Shown: positions 8,327 through 17,050 of the stretch, one piece after another | Layout: every line of letters starts with the position of its first letter | How positions within the stretch are numbered: position 1 is the stretch's first letter | Assembly: GCF_002904295.1 (NCBI RefSeq) | Contig: NZ_PPHG01000071.1 | Coordinates: forward strand, 1-64,000 | DNA length: 64,000 nt | Direction: 5' to 3' | Origin: Amycolatopsis sp. CA-128772 | GTDB lineage: Bacteria > Actinomycetota > Actinomycetes > Mycobacteriales > Pseudonocardiaceae | The notes under the pieces: model-generated | What the model was told of the DNA's origin: nothing | Seen by the model: only the letters and a program-made list of their open reading frames with translations | The model's database searches: none | Translations under genes and position numbers: made by a program

Positions 8327-8648
8327 TGCCGCGAGTGGAGGCGGCTGCTCAACGTGATCGCTGTGGGCGACGATCCCGGCGTCGCCCTCGACGACCACGA
8401 CCACGACCACGGCTCCGCCGGCCGGAGCCGGCCGGCGCGGTCGACGAGCCGTCGCAGTTCCCGCTCCCGGCCGACCATCGGAAGATCCGCGTGCACGGTG
8501 ACGGCCACGGCGATTCGCCTCCGCTCGTGATCCGGGCGAACAACACGATCGGCGATGCTCGATCAGCGGCATGTACGGATGTCCGTGATGGGGCCTCTCT
8601 TCACCAGCTTCGCCGGCCGGGTGGCCGGCGCAGGGTGGCGTGGACTCC
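8327..8648. other. decayed region with no intact gene
   Basis: Apart from the LuxR-type ATPase scrap on the minus strand, nothing here is recognisable. A small GACCAC hexamer repeat occurs at about 8391-8412. This looks like the left boundary of the degraded element that ends at tRNA-Lys. Confidence 0.35.
8370..8508 (-). pseudogene. fragment of a LuxR-family (LAL-type) regulator ATPase domain
   Basis: The minus strand reads LPMVGRERELRRLVDRAG, the standard opening of large LuxR-family AAA regulators. After a frameshift in the GACCAC repeat, VVVVVEGDAGI follows; normally GKT/GKS of the Walker A motif would come next, but the sequence ends there. Only about 45 codons of a roughly 900-codon gene remain. 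Confidence 0.5.
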
Positions 8649-9310
8649 TCATTCCGTCCGGGGGCCGGGTTCGGAGTCCTCCGCGAAGCCGGCCCGGTCT
8701 CCTGTCGTGGCGGGCGAGGGCGGGTGGTCGTCGACGGTCATGGAGTTGTGGACGCGTGCGGTTTCGGTGGTGAGGCGGAGGAGGGCGCGGCTGGGTCTGG
8801 CGGGCAGGGCGGAGATCAGGCGGGCGCCGTGTGCCAGTCCCTGTACGCCGAGGGCGAGATCTGGGGATCAGGGTCTTCGCCGCGCTCAAGGCGGACGCGT
8901 GGCTGCCGCGTACGTGCTCGGCCATCGCGCGTTCGTAAGCGGGGAAGGCGCGCTCGTGGTCGCAGCCCGCTCGCGCCAGCTCCCCGGCGAGGACGTACGC
9001 GCCGACGACGGCCAGGGTGGCGCTGCCGCCGACGGCCGGGCCGGGGCAGTACCCCGCGTCGCCGACGAGCGTCACCCTTCCGCTTGCCCAGGTGTCCATG
9101 CGGAGCTGGGTGATGGAGTCGAAGTAGAACGCCGGGGTGCGGCCGAGCTCCTGCAGCCAGCGATCCACGTCGGGGCGCAGGCGGGCGAACGCACCGCGCA
9201 GCAGCTCCTTCTGCCGGGGTAGGTCGCGGTGGTGGCAGCCGAGGTCGCGCTCGTTGCGGAACAGGAACAATGCCCGCGCCTCGTCGAGGTGCCGCGTGCC
9301 GTAGATGCCG
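8649..9310 (-). pseudogene. FAD-dependent monooxygenase, C-terminal fragment with frameshift
   Basis: The minus strand encodes the second half of a PHBH-type flavoprotein hydroxylase. The diagnostic FAD-binding motif is GRVTLVGDAGYCPGPAVG, followed by the helix ATLAVVGAYVLAGELA. After KTLIPRS (about base 8873) the frame breaks. The natural continuation LALGVQGLAHGARLISALP is in another frame and runs to a TGA at 8649. The whole N-terminal half with the Rossmann GxGxxG is missing; homology stops near 9310 where methyltransferase sequence begins on the other strand. The gene is not functional. Confidence 0.75.
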
Positions 9311-9324
9311 GCGGCGCGGCCGAC

Positions 9325-9486
9325 GCCGACGTTCTCGACCCGTTCAGTGGTGGCGGCACCACCGGAGTCGCGGCCCGCGCTCTTGGCCGCCGCTTCACCG
9401 GCATCGACACCAACCCCGACTACCACCGGATCGCGCGGCGCCGACTTGCCCACGTCCCCGGCGCCGAGCATCGGGGTGCGCAATGA
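9325..9486 (+). pseudogene. DNA methyltransferase C-terminal fragment
   Basis: The frame reads [19 protein letters not shown], then [19 protein letters not shown] and a stop. This is motif I and the adjoining AdoMet pocket of a beta-class N4-cytosine/N6-adenine DNA methyltransferase, in which this motif is C-terminal. The N-terminal catalytic half is absent. The stop overlaps the ATG of the next methyltransferase piece (ATGA). Confidence 0.7.
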
Positions 9487-9915
9487 CGCGACCTGTAGAC
9501 ACGACAGTCAGGCTGAGCGTGGGCGATGCGGTGGAGGTGGTCGCCGAGATGCCGCCGGCGTCGGTGAACTGCGTGGTGACATCGCCGCCGTATTGGGGCT
9601 TGCGTGACTACCGCGTCGCCGGCCAGTACGGAGCCGAGTCCACTGTAGATGGCTACGTGTCGCACCTTGTCGGATTGTTCGACCACCTGCGTCGAGTCCT
9701 CTCCCACGACGGGACAGCCTGGCTGAACCTGGGCGACTGCTTCGGCGGCTCGTGGGGCAGCTACGTCGCCGACGGATCGGCGGCACGGACAGCGTCAGCG
9801 CGAGCCGCAACCGGCTACGGCGTGCATCGGCCGCCCCAATCGGCTCACCGAAGCAAAGACCTGGTCGGGGTCCCTTGGCGGGTGGCGCACTCGTTGCAGC
9901 AGCGAGGCTGGATCG
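9483..9915 (+). pseudogene. DNA methyltransferase N-terminal fragment
   Basis: Starting at the ATG, the frame gives SVGDAVEVVAEMPPASVNCV, then the catalytic TSPPYWGLRDY (SPPY motif IV), LNLGDCFGG and SKDLVGVPWRVAHSLQQRGW. This is the front half of a phage or mobile-element DNA methyltransferase. At about 9912 it runs into the integrase start and the AdoMet-binding half is lost. It remains open in frame with later integrase sequence, so a long hybrid ORF exists, but that ORF is not one real protein. Confidence 0.75.
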
Positions 9916-11130
9916 GTGTACAAACGCTGCTCCTGCAAGGACGGCAACGGCCGAAGCCTGGGGGCGGAGTGCCCGAGGCTGGAGCAGAGCAAGCACGGGC
10001 AGTGGTGCTACCGGATAGAGCTTCCCGCCGACCGTGCGGGAAAGCGCAGGCCCAAGCGGCGCAGCGGGTTCGCAACCGCGAAAGAGGCGCAGAAGGAGCT
10101 GGATCACATCAGCGCGCCGGGGCCGAGGTGCTGGAGCACCCGCTGATGGACGATGTGTTCACCGGGTTCCTGGCGAAGAAAAAGAAGACCCGCAGCCGCA
10201 ACACCTACCGCTCGTACGAGTCGCACGTGCGCCTCTACCTCCGGCCGCACCTCGGGCACATCCGCCGGGACAAGCTGCGGGTGGCGCACCTGGAGGGGAT
10301 GTTCGATGCGATCGTCGAGCACAACGACGTGATCGCCGAATACCGGGCCAGTGGAGACCCCCGCAAGATCGAGGCGGTGAAGTGGCAACGCCCGGTCGGA
10401 CCCACCTCGATCCGGCGGATCCGCGAGACGCTGCGAGCGGTGCTGAGCCCTGCGGTCAAAGAGGGCCTGATCGCGCACGTCGGGCTCCGTCGCGGGGAGG
10501 CGTGCGGGCAGCGGCGTTCGGACACCTACCTGGATGCGGCCACGCTGGAGGTGGCAAACCAGATCGTGCAGTACGGCTGGGAGACCGGCGAGTCCGCGCC
10601 CAAGACCACCTCGTCCGAAGGGCTCGTTGCCCTGGACGCTGACACTGTCGTCGTGCTGCGCCAGCATGAGGCCAATCAGGACGCGGCTCGTGCCCGGCTT
10701 GGCAGCGACTGGGTCGACACCGACCTGCTGTTCACCCAGCCTGACGGCAGCCCGCTGCACCCGGCCGATGTCACCGCCCGGTTCCAGGAGCTGACTCGTC
10801 AGGCCGGGTTGCCGCCGATCCGGCTGCACGATCTGCGGCACGGCGCGGCGACGCTCGCCCTAGCCGCGGGCGCGGACATGAAGGTCGTGCAGAACATGCT
10901 GCGGCACTCGTCGATCACCGTGACGATGGACACGTACACCACCGTGCTGCCCGAAGTCGCGCTGGCCGCGGCCGAGGCAACCGCCAAGATCATCCCGCGG
11001 ACGGCATCGCGACCGCTCGGGCACATCTCGGGCTCTTCACCGACCATTGTGGACGGAAGGGAAGTGGAAGAAGCGATTCCGGATACCACAAAACCCCAGG
11101 CCGAAGAGAATCAGACCTGGGGAGTGGGAG
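9916..11130 (+). pseudogene. tyrosine recombinase (integrase) with two internal deletions
   Basis: The N-terminus (GTG 9916) reads YKRCSCKDGNGRSLG and YRIELPADRAGKRRPKRRSG, the arm domain of actinobacterial site-specific integrases. Near 10120 the frame changes and about 30-40 residues are missing before FLAKKKKTRSRNTYRSYESH (SAM-like core-binding domain). A second gap of about 65 residues joins VKEGLIA to GLRRGEACG. The catalytic parts LHDLRHGAATLALAAGADM, MLRHSSITVTMDTYT remain. The open frame runs on into the tRNA-Lys gene and stops inside it at 11192. Position next to the tRNA 3' end is standard for such integrases. It is non-functional as it stands. Confidence 0.85.
11094..11122 (-). terminator. 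tRNA-Lys terminator
   Basis: Read on the minus strand, CCCCAGG and CCTGGGG form a 7-bp stem followed by TTTTG, starting 8 nt after the tRNA 3' end. Confidence 0.65.
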
Positions 11131-11203
11131 TGCGCCATCAGGGACTCGAACCCCGAACCCGCTGGTTAAGAGCCAGCTGCTCTGCCAATTGAGCTAATGG
11201 CGC
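11131..11203 (-). tRNA. tRNA-Lys(CTT)
   Basis: On the minus strand the acceptor arms GCGCCAT and ATGGCGC pair over 7 bp. The D arm reads AGCTCAATTGGCAGAGC, the anticodon stem-loop is GCTGG-CTCTTAA-CCAGC with anticodon CTT, and the T arm is GGGTTCGAGTCCC-like. CCA is not encoded. The 3' end faces the decayed integrase, so it is the probable attB of the lost element. Confidence 0.95.
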
Positions 11204-11368
11204 CGGTGTCTGCCGTGGTTTCCCTTGGCGACGTGGAAAAGATTAGCACCCCGTCCGGACGGCCGTTCCAGGGGGGTCCCCTTACCGGGTTCCGACGTTG
11301 CCGCCCCGGTGTCGCGGCTGGTCGGGCACACTGTAGTCGGACATCGACGACTAAACAGGCGGGTGGGC

Positions 11369-12565
11369 ATGCGGGGTTCGATCGGCTCGGGGGCGCGGCT
11401 GCTGGGGGCCGCTGTGGTGATCGGGCTCACTGTGGGTGGTTGCAGTAGTAGCCCTTCGGGTGAACTTCCGCAGGCGACAGCGCCCGCGAGCACCAGCGCC
11501 GCCGCCCAGCCGAAGGCCGCCGTGCTTGCCTTCGCGCCCGCGAAGGACGCCAAGAACGTCGCGCCCGGGGAGCCGGTGAGCGTCACCGTCACCGATGGGA
11601 AGGTCGGCGACGTCGTCCTCACCGGTGCCGACGGCAAGGTCGTGGCCGGGAAGGCGCGGGCCGACGGCTCCGGGTGGGACTCCGCCGAGCCGCTCGGCTA
11701 CAACAAGGCCTACAAGCTGACCGCGACCGCCACCGGCACCGACGGCAAGCCGGTGACCCAGGAGTCGTCGTTCACCACCGTCAAGCCCGCGCGGCAGCTC
11801 GGCGTCTCGGTGAACCTCGTCGACGGCGAGACCGTCGGCGTCGGGATGCCGCTGATCTTCACCTTCACCGGCAACGTCACCGACAAGGCCGCCGCCGAGA
11901 AGGCGCTGAAGATCACCGCAGAGCCGGCCACCGAGGGTGCCTTCCGATGGTCCGGCGACAAGCAGGTGACCTGGCGGCCGAAGGACTACTGGAAGAGCGG
12001 CACCCGGATCAAGGTCGACGCCGCCGTCTACGGCAAGCCGCTCGGCGGCGGCAGCTACGGCCGGGAGGACAAGGGCGCCGGTGCGACCGTCGGCGACAAG
12101 CTCGTCGCCGTCGCCGACGGGCAGACCCACCAGATGACGGTCACGATCAACGACAAAAAGGTCAGGACCATGCCGACCTCCATGGGCAAGCCCGGCCACA
12201 CCACGCCGCAGGGCACCTACACCGTGATCAGCGAGCACACCGGCTACACGATGAACTCCGCCACCTACGGCGTGCCCGAAGACGCGCCCGGCGGCTACAG
12301 CACCTTCGTCCAGTACGCCGTGCGCCTGTCCTACAGCGGCATCTTCTACCACTCGGCGCCCTGGTCGGTGCGGCAGCAGGGGCACAGCAACGTCAGCCAC
12401 GGCTGCCTCAACCTGTCCACCGAGAACACGAAGTGGCTGATGGACACGTCCAAGAAGGGCGACGTCGTCACGGTCCAGAACAGCGGCGGCCCGAAGCTCG
12501 AGCCGACCGACGGCTGGAGCGTCTGGCAGCTGTCCTGGGACGAGTGGCGGACGGCGGCGAACTAG
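11369..12565 (+). CDS. L,D-transpeptidase lipoprotein (LdtMt2-like)
   Basis: Makes 3-3 cross-links in peptidoglycan outside the membrane. It is 398 residues, close to LdtMt2. A lipoprotein signal ends in LTVGGC with Cys25 as the lipidated residue. Two Ig-like domains follow (roughly residues 50-140 and 145-250), then the YkuD catalytic domain with HSAPW and the motif SHGCLNLS, catalytic Cys346. A C-terminal tail (DGWSVWQLSWDEW) is the usual Trp-rich extension. ATG 11369 is used; GTG 11363 is in frame too. Its stop codon overlaps that of the convergent transporter gene. Confidence 0.93.
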   Translation: MRGSIGSGARLLGAAVVIGLTVGGCSSSPSGELPQATAPASTSAAAQPKAAVLAFAPAKDAKNVAPGEPVSVTVTDGKVGDVVLTGADGKVVAGKARADGSGWDSAEPLGYNKAYKLTATATGTDGKPVTQESSFTTVKPARQLGVSVNLVDGETVGVGMPLIFTFTGNVTDKAAAEKALKITAEPATEGAFRWSGDKQVTWRPKDYWKSGTRIKVDAAVYGKPLGGGSYGREDKGAGATVGDKLVAVADGQTHQMTVTINDKKVRTMPTSMGKPGHTTPQGTYTVISEHTGYTMNSATYGVPEDAPGGYSTFVQYAVRLSYSGIFYHSAPWSVRQQGHSNVSHGCLNLSTENTKWLMDTSKKGDVVTVQNSGGPKLEPTDGWSVWQLSWDEWRTAAN

Positions 12566-13968
12566 CCCGATCCGCGCACCAGGTCCCGCGCCTCGGCCTC
12601 GGTCGACACCGCCGGCCCCGAGCCCCACAGCGGCTTGTTCGCCGTCTCGCGGCTGAAGTACACCGCGACGGCGCCGATCGCGCCCGCCGCCATCAGGTAC
12701 CAGGCCGGCCAGAAGTCGTGGCCGGTGGCGGAGATCAGCGACTGCATCACCAGCGGGGTCGTGCCGCCGAAGAGCGACACCGAGATGTTGAACGCGATGG
12801 ACAGCGCGCCGTAGCGGATCGCCGTGGGGAACAGGGCGGGCAACGCCGCGGGCATCGACACCTCGAAGCAGAGCAGCAGCAGGCCGAGCCCCATCAGCCC
12901 GAGGAACGTGAGCACGACGCCGCCGTCGTGCACCAGCAGCATCAGCGGCCACGACAGCACGAGGAACCCGAGGCAGCCGGCCATCATCACCGGCTTGCGT
13001 CCGACGTGGTCGGTGATCCGCCCGCCGACCATGATGATCAGCATCATCACGACCATGACGACGATGATCAGCAGCAGCCCGTGGGTGGCGTCGAGGTGCA
13101 GCTGCTCGGACAGGTACGTCGGCATGTACGACAGCAGCATGTAGTCGGTGACGTTGAAGACGAGCACCAGGCCGACGCAGATGAGCAGCGCGGGCCAGTA
13201 TTCGGTGAACATCTTCCAGAACGGCTCCCCGGACCGCCCCCGCTTCTCGGCCTCCTCGGCGTGCTTCTGGAACGCCGGCGTCTCTTCCAGCTTCAGTCGC
13301 ATGTAGAGCCCGATGATGCCGAGCGGCCCGGCGACCAGGAACGGGACGCGCCAGCCCCAGTCGAGCAGGGTCTCGTGCGGCACCCAGGCCTTCATCCCGG
13401 TCACGACGGACGCGCCGAGCACGTACCCGGACAACGTCCCGAACTCGAGCCAGGACCCCATGAACCCGCGCCGCTTGTCGGGCGAGTACTCGGCGATGAA
13501 GGTGGTCGCACCCCCGTACTCGCCACCGGTGGAGAACCCCTGCACCATCCGCGCGACGACGAGCAGGATCGGCGACCAGACGCCGATCGAGCTGTACGAC
13601 GGGATCAGCCCGATGCACAGGGTCCCGATGGCCATCATGATCATGGTGACGGCGAGGACCTTCTGCCGTCCGACCCGATCCCCGAGCGGCCCGAAGACCA
13701 GTCCGCCGAGCGGCCGCATCAGGAAGGCGGCGGTGAAGGCCCCGAAGGTCCCGATCAGCCGGACTCCGGGCGCCACGGTGGGCGGGAAGAACACCTCGGC
13801 GATGGTGTCGGCGATGTAGGCGTAGACGCCGAAGTCGAACCACTCCATGGCATTGCCGAGCGCGGCGGCTCCCACCGCACGCTTGAGCAGCGACTGGTCG
13901 ACGACGGTGATGTCCTCGTACCGCAGCTTCTTCTTACGACCCCGGATCTTCGGTGCTGAACGTGCCAC
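12562..13968 (-). CDS. MFS transporter, metabolite:H+ symporter (ProP-like)
   Basis: Inner-membrane proton symporter of the MHS family, which carries proline, betaine or dicarboxylates; the substrate cannot be fixed from sequence. About 12 helices. Signature pieces are NAMEWFDFGVYAYIAD in helix 1, GPLGDRVGRQKVL between helices 2 and 3, and GFSTGGEYGGATTFIAEYSP in helix 5. GTG at 13968 puts ARSAPKIRGRKKK at the N-terminus; ATG at 14013 would add 15 residues of low quality. A longer frame to 14142 reads through tRNA-His and is not real. The TAG stop overlaps the TAG of the L,D-transpeptidase gene (CTAG). Confidence 0.88.
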   Translation of the reverse strand: MARSAPKIRGRKKKLRYEDITVVDQSLLKRAVGAAALGNAMEWFDFGVYAYIADTIAEVFFPPTVAPGVRLIGTFGAFTAAFLMRPLGGLVFGPLGDRVGRQKVLAVTMIMMAIGTLCIGLIPSYSSIGVWSPILLVVARMVQGFSTGGEYGGATTFIAEYSPDKRRGFMGSWLEFGTLSGYVLGASVVTGMKAWVPHETLLDWGWRVPFLVAGPLGIIGLYMRLKLEETPAFQKHAEEAEKRGRSGEPFWKMFTEYWPALLICVGLVLVFNVTDYMLLSYMPTYLSEQLHLDATHGLLLIIVVMVVMMLIIMVGGRITDHVGRKPVMMAGCLGFLVLSWPLMLLVHDGGVVLTFLGLMGLGLLLLCFEVSMPAALPALFPTAIRYGALSIAFNISVSLFGGTTPLVMQSLISATGHDFWPAWYLMAAGAIGAVAVYFSRETANKPLWGSGPAVSTEAEARDLVRGSG

Positions 13969-14050
13969 GAGAACACCGTGCACCGACGTTCGGCCGCTCG
14001 CACGCTGAGCCATCCGGTCGTGAGCGTTGCCACGAACGGCGCAACGCAAA

Positions 14051-14097
14051 AACCCCGGTCGAGTCCAGGCCGCGAACGGCCCGACCAACCGGGGTGT
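14051..14097 (-). terminator. tRNA-His terminator
   Basis: On the minus strand ACCCCGGT and ACCGGGGT pair around a loop that carries its own small stem (GGCCGTTCGCGGCC), followed by five T's. It lies immediately 3' of tRNA-His. Confidence 0.65.
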
Positions 14098-14174
14098 TGG
14101 GGTGAGCGACGGGTTTCGAACCCGCGACCTCCTGGACCACAACCAGGTGCTCTACCAGCTGAGCTACGCCCACC
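14098..14174 (-). tRNA. tRNA-His(GTG)
   Basis: Acceptor pairing is GTGGGCG with CGCTCAC (one G-T pair), plus the extra G at position -1 opposite C73 that is unique to histidine tRNAs. The anticodon arm is CCTGG-TTGTGGT-CCAGG with anticodon GTG, and the T loop is GTTCGAA. CCA is encoded. Confidence 0.95.
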
Positions 14175-14250
14175 ATCGCCGAGGGGATCTGCTTGCGATC
14201 ACCTCGCTGGGAGTAATCGTAGCGGGTGCCCTCGACCGCTTTTCAGGGGG

Positions 14251-14859
14251 TCACCGTTGGTGCTGTTCCTGCACTTCAGCGGCGGCGGCCTTGGCTTCTT
14301 CGCTGGTCGGCCCGGGCTGGGGGACGAAGGCGACGCGCCGGTAGTAGTCGAGTTCGCCGATGGACTCGCGGATGTCGGCGAGCGCGCGGTGGGCGAGGCC
14401 CTTCTCGGGCTTGGCGTAGTAGATGCGGGGGTACCAGCGGCGGACGAGTTCCTTGACGGAGGAGACGTCGACCATGCGGTAGTGGAGGTGGGCGTCGAGG
14501 GCCGGCATGTCGCGGGCGATGAAGCCGCGGTCGGTGGCGATGGAGTTGCCGGCGAGGGGGGCGGTGCCCGACTCGGGGACGTGCTCGCGGATGTAGTCGA
14601 GCACGCGGCGTTCGGCTTCTTCGAGGGTCACGGCGGAGGCGCGGACTTCTTCGGTGAGGCCGGAGTGGGCGTGCATCTCGCGGACGACTTCGGGCATCCC
14701 GGCGAGTTTTTCCTCGTCGGCGTGGATGACGATGTCGACTCCTTCGCCGAGCACGTTCAGGTCCGCGTCGGTGACGAGGGCGGCGATTTCGATCAACGCT
14801 TCTTTGCCGAGGTCGAGCCCCGTCATCTCGCAGTCGATCCAGACTAGGCGGTCGGTCAC
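14251..14859 (-). CDS. orn: oligoribonuclease
   Basis: 3'-5' exoribonuclease that clears 2-5-nt RNA fragments (including pGpG) to mononucleotides. It is 202 residues, the standard size. DEDDh motifs: WIDCEMTGL at residues 7-15, an Asp near [13 protein letters not shown], and [11 protein letters not shown] containing the final His and Asp. The Ala/Glu-rich tail is typical of actinobacteria. It stands alone between tRNA-His and the HerA-like gene. Confidence 0.96.
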   Translation of the reverse strand: MTDRLVWIDCEMTGLDLGKEALIEIAALVTDADLNVLGEGVDIVIHADEEKLAGMPEVVREMHAHSGLTEEVRASAVTLEEAERRVLDYIREHVPESGTAPLAGNSIATDRGFIARDMPALDAHLHYRMVDVSSVKELVRRWYPRIYYAKPEKGLAHRALADIRESIGELDYYRRVAFVPQPGPTSEEAKAAAAEVQEQHQR

Positions 14860-14973
14860 CTGGTGACCCTAACCCGACACGGGGATGTGAAGGGCGTTAC
14901 CTGCGCGTACGGCGCGTTACGCTCGCCAAGCCGGGGTTCGATGTGGTGCAGAACACAGATCGAGGAGCGGGCA

Positions 14974-16494
14974 GTGACCGAGCAGGAGTCGCCGGCGAGC
15001 GAGATCGCCGCGGGTTACGCGAGTGAGGGCGCCGCGCTGGAGCTGGGTGCGGCGGTGATCGACGGGCGGGTGGACGCGGCGGCGGCCGTGCGGCTGCCGC
15101 TGGCGACGTTGAACCGGCACGGCCTGGTGGCGGGGGCGACCGGGACGGGCAAGACGAAGACGTTGCAGCTGGTCACGGAGCAGCTGTCGGCGGCCGGGGT
15201 CCCGGTGGTGCTCGCGGACGTGAAGGGCGACCTGTCCGGCCTGGCCGCGGCCGGGGAGGCGAACGACAAGGTCACGCGGCGTGCGCAGGAGCTCGGCGAC
15301 GACTGGGCGGGCGCGGCGTTCCCGGTGCAGTTCCTGTCCCTGGGCACCGGCGGCAAGGGGGCGCCGACCCGGGCGACGATCACGAGTTTCGGGCCGGTGC
15401 TGCTGTCCAAGGTGCTGGGGCTGAACGAGACGCAGGAGTCGACGCTCGGGCTGATCTTCCACTGGGCCGACCAGCGCGGCCTGGCGTTGCTGGACACGAA
15501 GGACCTGCGGTCGGTGATCACGCACCTGACCAGCGACGAGGGCAAGGCCGACCTCAAGGGCATCGGCGGGGTCTCGGCGGCGACGGCGGGGGTGATCCTG
15601 CGCTCGCTGTCCAATCTGGAGGCCCAGGGCGGCGAGGACTTCTTCGGTGAGCCCGAGCTGGACGTGCACGACCTCATGCGCCAGGCCGACGGCAAGGGTG
15701 TCGTCACGCTGCTCGAGCTGGACAACCTCCAGGCGAAGCCGGCGTTGTTCTCGACGTTCCTGATGTGGCTGCTGGCCGAGCTGTTCGAGGAGCTGCCCGA
15801 GGAGGGCGATCTCGACCAGCCGAAGCTTGTGTTCTTCTTCGACGAGGCTCACCTGCTCTTCGCCGACGCGTCGAAGGCGTTCCTCGAGCGCATCGAGCAG
15901 ACCGTGAAGCTGATCCGGTCGAAGGGTGTCGGCGTGTTCTTCTGCACGCAGCTGCCCACGGACATCCCGAACAACGTGCTCTCGCAGCTCGGCGCCCGGA
16001 TCCAGCACGCGCTGCGCGCCTTCACCCCGGACGACCAGGCGGCGCTGGCCAAGACGGTGAAGACCTACCCGAAGACGAAGTTCTACGAGCTCGACACGGC
16101 GTTGACGTCGCTGGGCATCGGCGAGGCCATCGTGACCGTGCTGTCGGAGCGGGGTGCGCCGACGCCGGTGGCGTGGACGCGGCTGCGGGCGCCGCGGTCG
16201 AAGATGGGCTCGATCGGCGCCGAGGCCGTGGCCGCCGCGGTCGCGTCGTCCGACCTGCACGCGAAGTACGGGGAGACGATCGACCGGGAGTCGGCCTACG
16301 AGAAGCTGGCCGCCAAGGTCGCCGCCGCGCCCACTCCCGAGGCCGCACCCGAAGCTCCGGCGCCCGGGAAGGACGAGCCGGGTTTCCTCGAGTCAGCCAT
16401 GAAAAACCCGGCCGTGAAGTCGTTCATGCGGTCCGCGGCGAGCGCGCTGGGCCGGGAGATCACGCGCGGGCTGTTCGGCAACCGGAGGCGCTGA
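14974..16494 (+). CDS. HerA-like DUF853 ATPase
   Basis: A 506-residue ATPase of the DUF853 (YjgR-like) family, related to the HerA/FtsK translocases. The biological role is unsettled. Walker A is GATGTGKT at residues 54-61 and Walker B is LVFFFDEAHLLF. A sensor-like FFCTQLPTDIPN and the family segment LADVKGDLSGLA are present. The C-terminal 60 residues are Ala/Pro-rich and end GLFGNRRR. GTG 14974 is chosen because of the AGGAG 8 nt upstream. It is monocistronic. Confidence 0.9.
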   Translation: MTEQESPASEIAAGYASEGAALELGAAVIDGRVDAAAAVRLPLATLNRHGLVAGATGTGKTKTLQLVTEQLSAAGVPVVLADVKGDLSGLAAAGEANDKVTRRAQELGDDWAGAAFPVQFLSLGTGGKGAPTRATITSFGPVLLSKVLGLNETQESTLGLIFHWADQRGLALLDTKDLRSVITHLTSDEGKADLKGIGGVSAATAGVILRSLSNLEAQGGEDFFGEPELDVHDLMRQADGKGVVTLLELDNLQAKPALFSTFLMWLLAELFEELPEEGDLDQPKLVFFFDEAHLLFADASKAFLERIEQTVKLIRSKGVGVFFCTQLPTDIPNNVLSQLGARIQHALRAFTPDDQAALAKTVKTYPKTKFYELDTALTSLGIGEAIVTVLSERGAPTPVAWTRLRAPRSKMGSIGAEAVAAAVASSDLHAKYGETIDRESAYEKLAAKVAAAPTPEAAPEAPAPGKDEPGFLESAMKNPAVKSFMRSAASALGREITRGLFGNRRR

Positions 16495-16498
16495 CAAA

Positions 16499-16519
16499 AC
16501 CTGACGCAAGCTGTCAGGT
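16499..16519. promoter_or_regulatory. inverted repeat before the DUF3224 gene
   Basis: ACCTGAC and GTCAGGT are perfect 7-bp arms around a 7-nt spacer, 41 nt before the DUF3224 ATG. The size suits an operator for a dimeric regulator; no regulator gene is adjacent. It could also be a weak terminator for the HerA-like gene, but no T-run follows. Confidence 0.45.
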
Positions 16520-16560
16520 ATGGCTGGCAAGCTGGTGCCACCTTCGAAAGGAATCCAGCC

Positions 16561-16938
16561 ATGACCAGCACTGCCACCGCGTCGTTCGTCCTGGACAAGT
16601 GGAACCCGCAGGCGACCGACGAGGCCGCGGGCACCGAGTTCGCCCGGGTGGCGATCGCCAAGACGTTCACCGGCGCGGTCGAGGGGACCAGCACGGTCGA
16701 GATGCTGACGGCGTCCAACGCGACTTCGCGCGCGTACGTCGCCTTCGAACGTCTCGAAGTCTCGGTCGACGGCCGCAAGGGCGGCTTCGTCCTGCACCAT
16801 TCGGCCGACGACTCGGGCTTGACGCTGAAGGTCCTCACCGGCTCGGGATCCGGTGAGCTGACCGGGATCTCCGGCACGGCGAGCATCGCGATCGACGAGG
16901 AGAAGAACCACGTCTTCACCCTGACCTACACGCTCTGA
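16561..16938 (+). CDS. DUF3224 domain protein
   Basis: A 125-residue cytosolic protein filling the whole DUF3224 domain (a lipocalin/AOC-like beta barrel by family). Visible family features are the opening ASFVLDKWNPQ, FVLHHSADD and the repeated Gly/Thr strand GSGSGELTGISGTASIAID. Function is unknown. SD GAAAGGA precedes the ATG. A perfect inverted repeat lies upstream and a strong terminator downstream. Confidence 0.88.
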   Translation: MTSTATASFVLDKWNPQATDEAAGTEFARVAIAKTFTGAVEGTSTVEMLTASNATSRAYVAFERLEVSVDGRKGGFVLHHSADDSGLTLKVLTGSGSGELTGISGTASIAIDEEKNHVFTLTYTL

Positions 16939-16945
16939 GCAGCAC

Positions 16946-16990
16946 GAAGGCCGTTTCGAGAGCCCCCGATCGACTCTCGAAACGGCCTTC
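16946..16990. terminator. bidirectional terminator, 17-bp stem
   Basis: GAAGGCCGTTTCGAGAG at 16946-16962 pairs perfectly with 16974-16990 around an 11-nt loop. It lies between the convergent DUF3224 and protease genes. Confidence 0.85.
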
Positions 16991-17050
16991 GCCTGATCTC
17001 CCGCTCCCCGAAGCGGGGGACGGGCCGCCCCGACCACGGCCCGTCCGCGT

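Noticed and set aside
9270-11192. 640-codon open frame joining methyltransferase and integrase as one protein
   Set aside because: Joins unrelated families by deletion, with the integrase N-terminus in a different frame, and ends inside tRNA-Lys.
11674-13959. 761-codon plus-strand frame across the L,D-transpeptidase and MFS genes
   Set aside because: Arg/His-rich shadow without motifs; both real genes have strong family matches.
13969-14142. N-terminal extension of the MFS transporter
   Set aside because: Would be read from tRNA-His and its terminator; the transporter motifs begin after GTG 13968.
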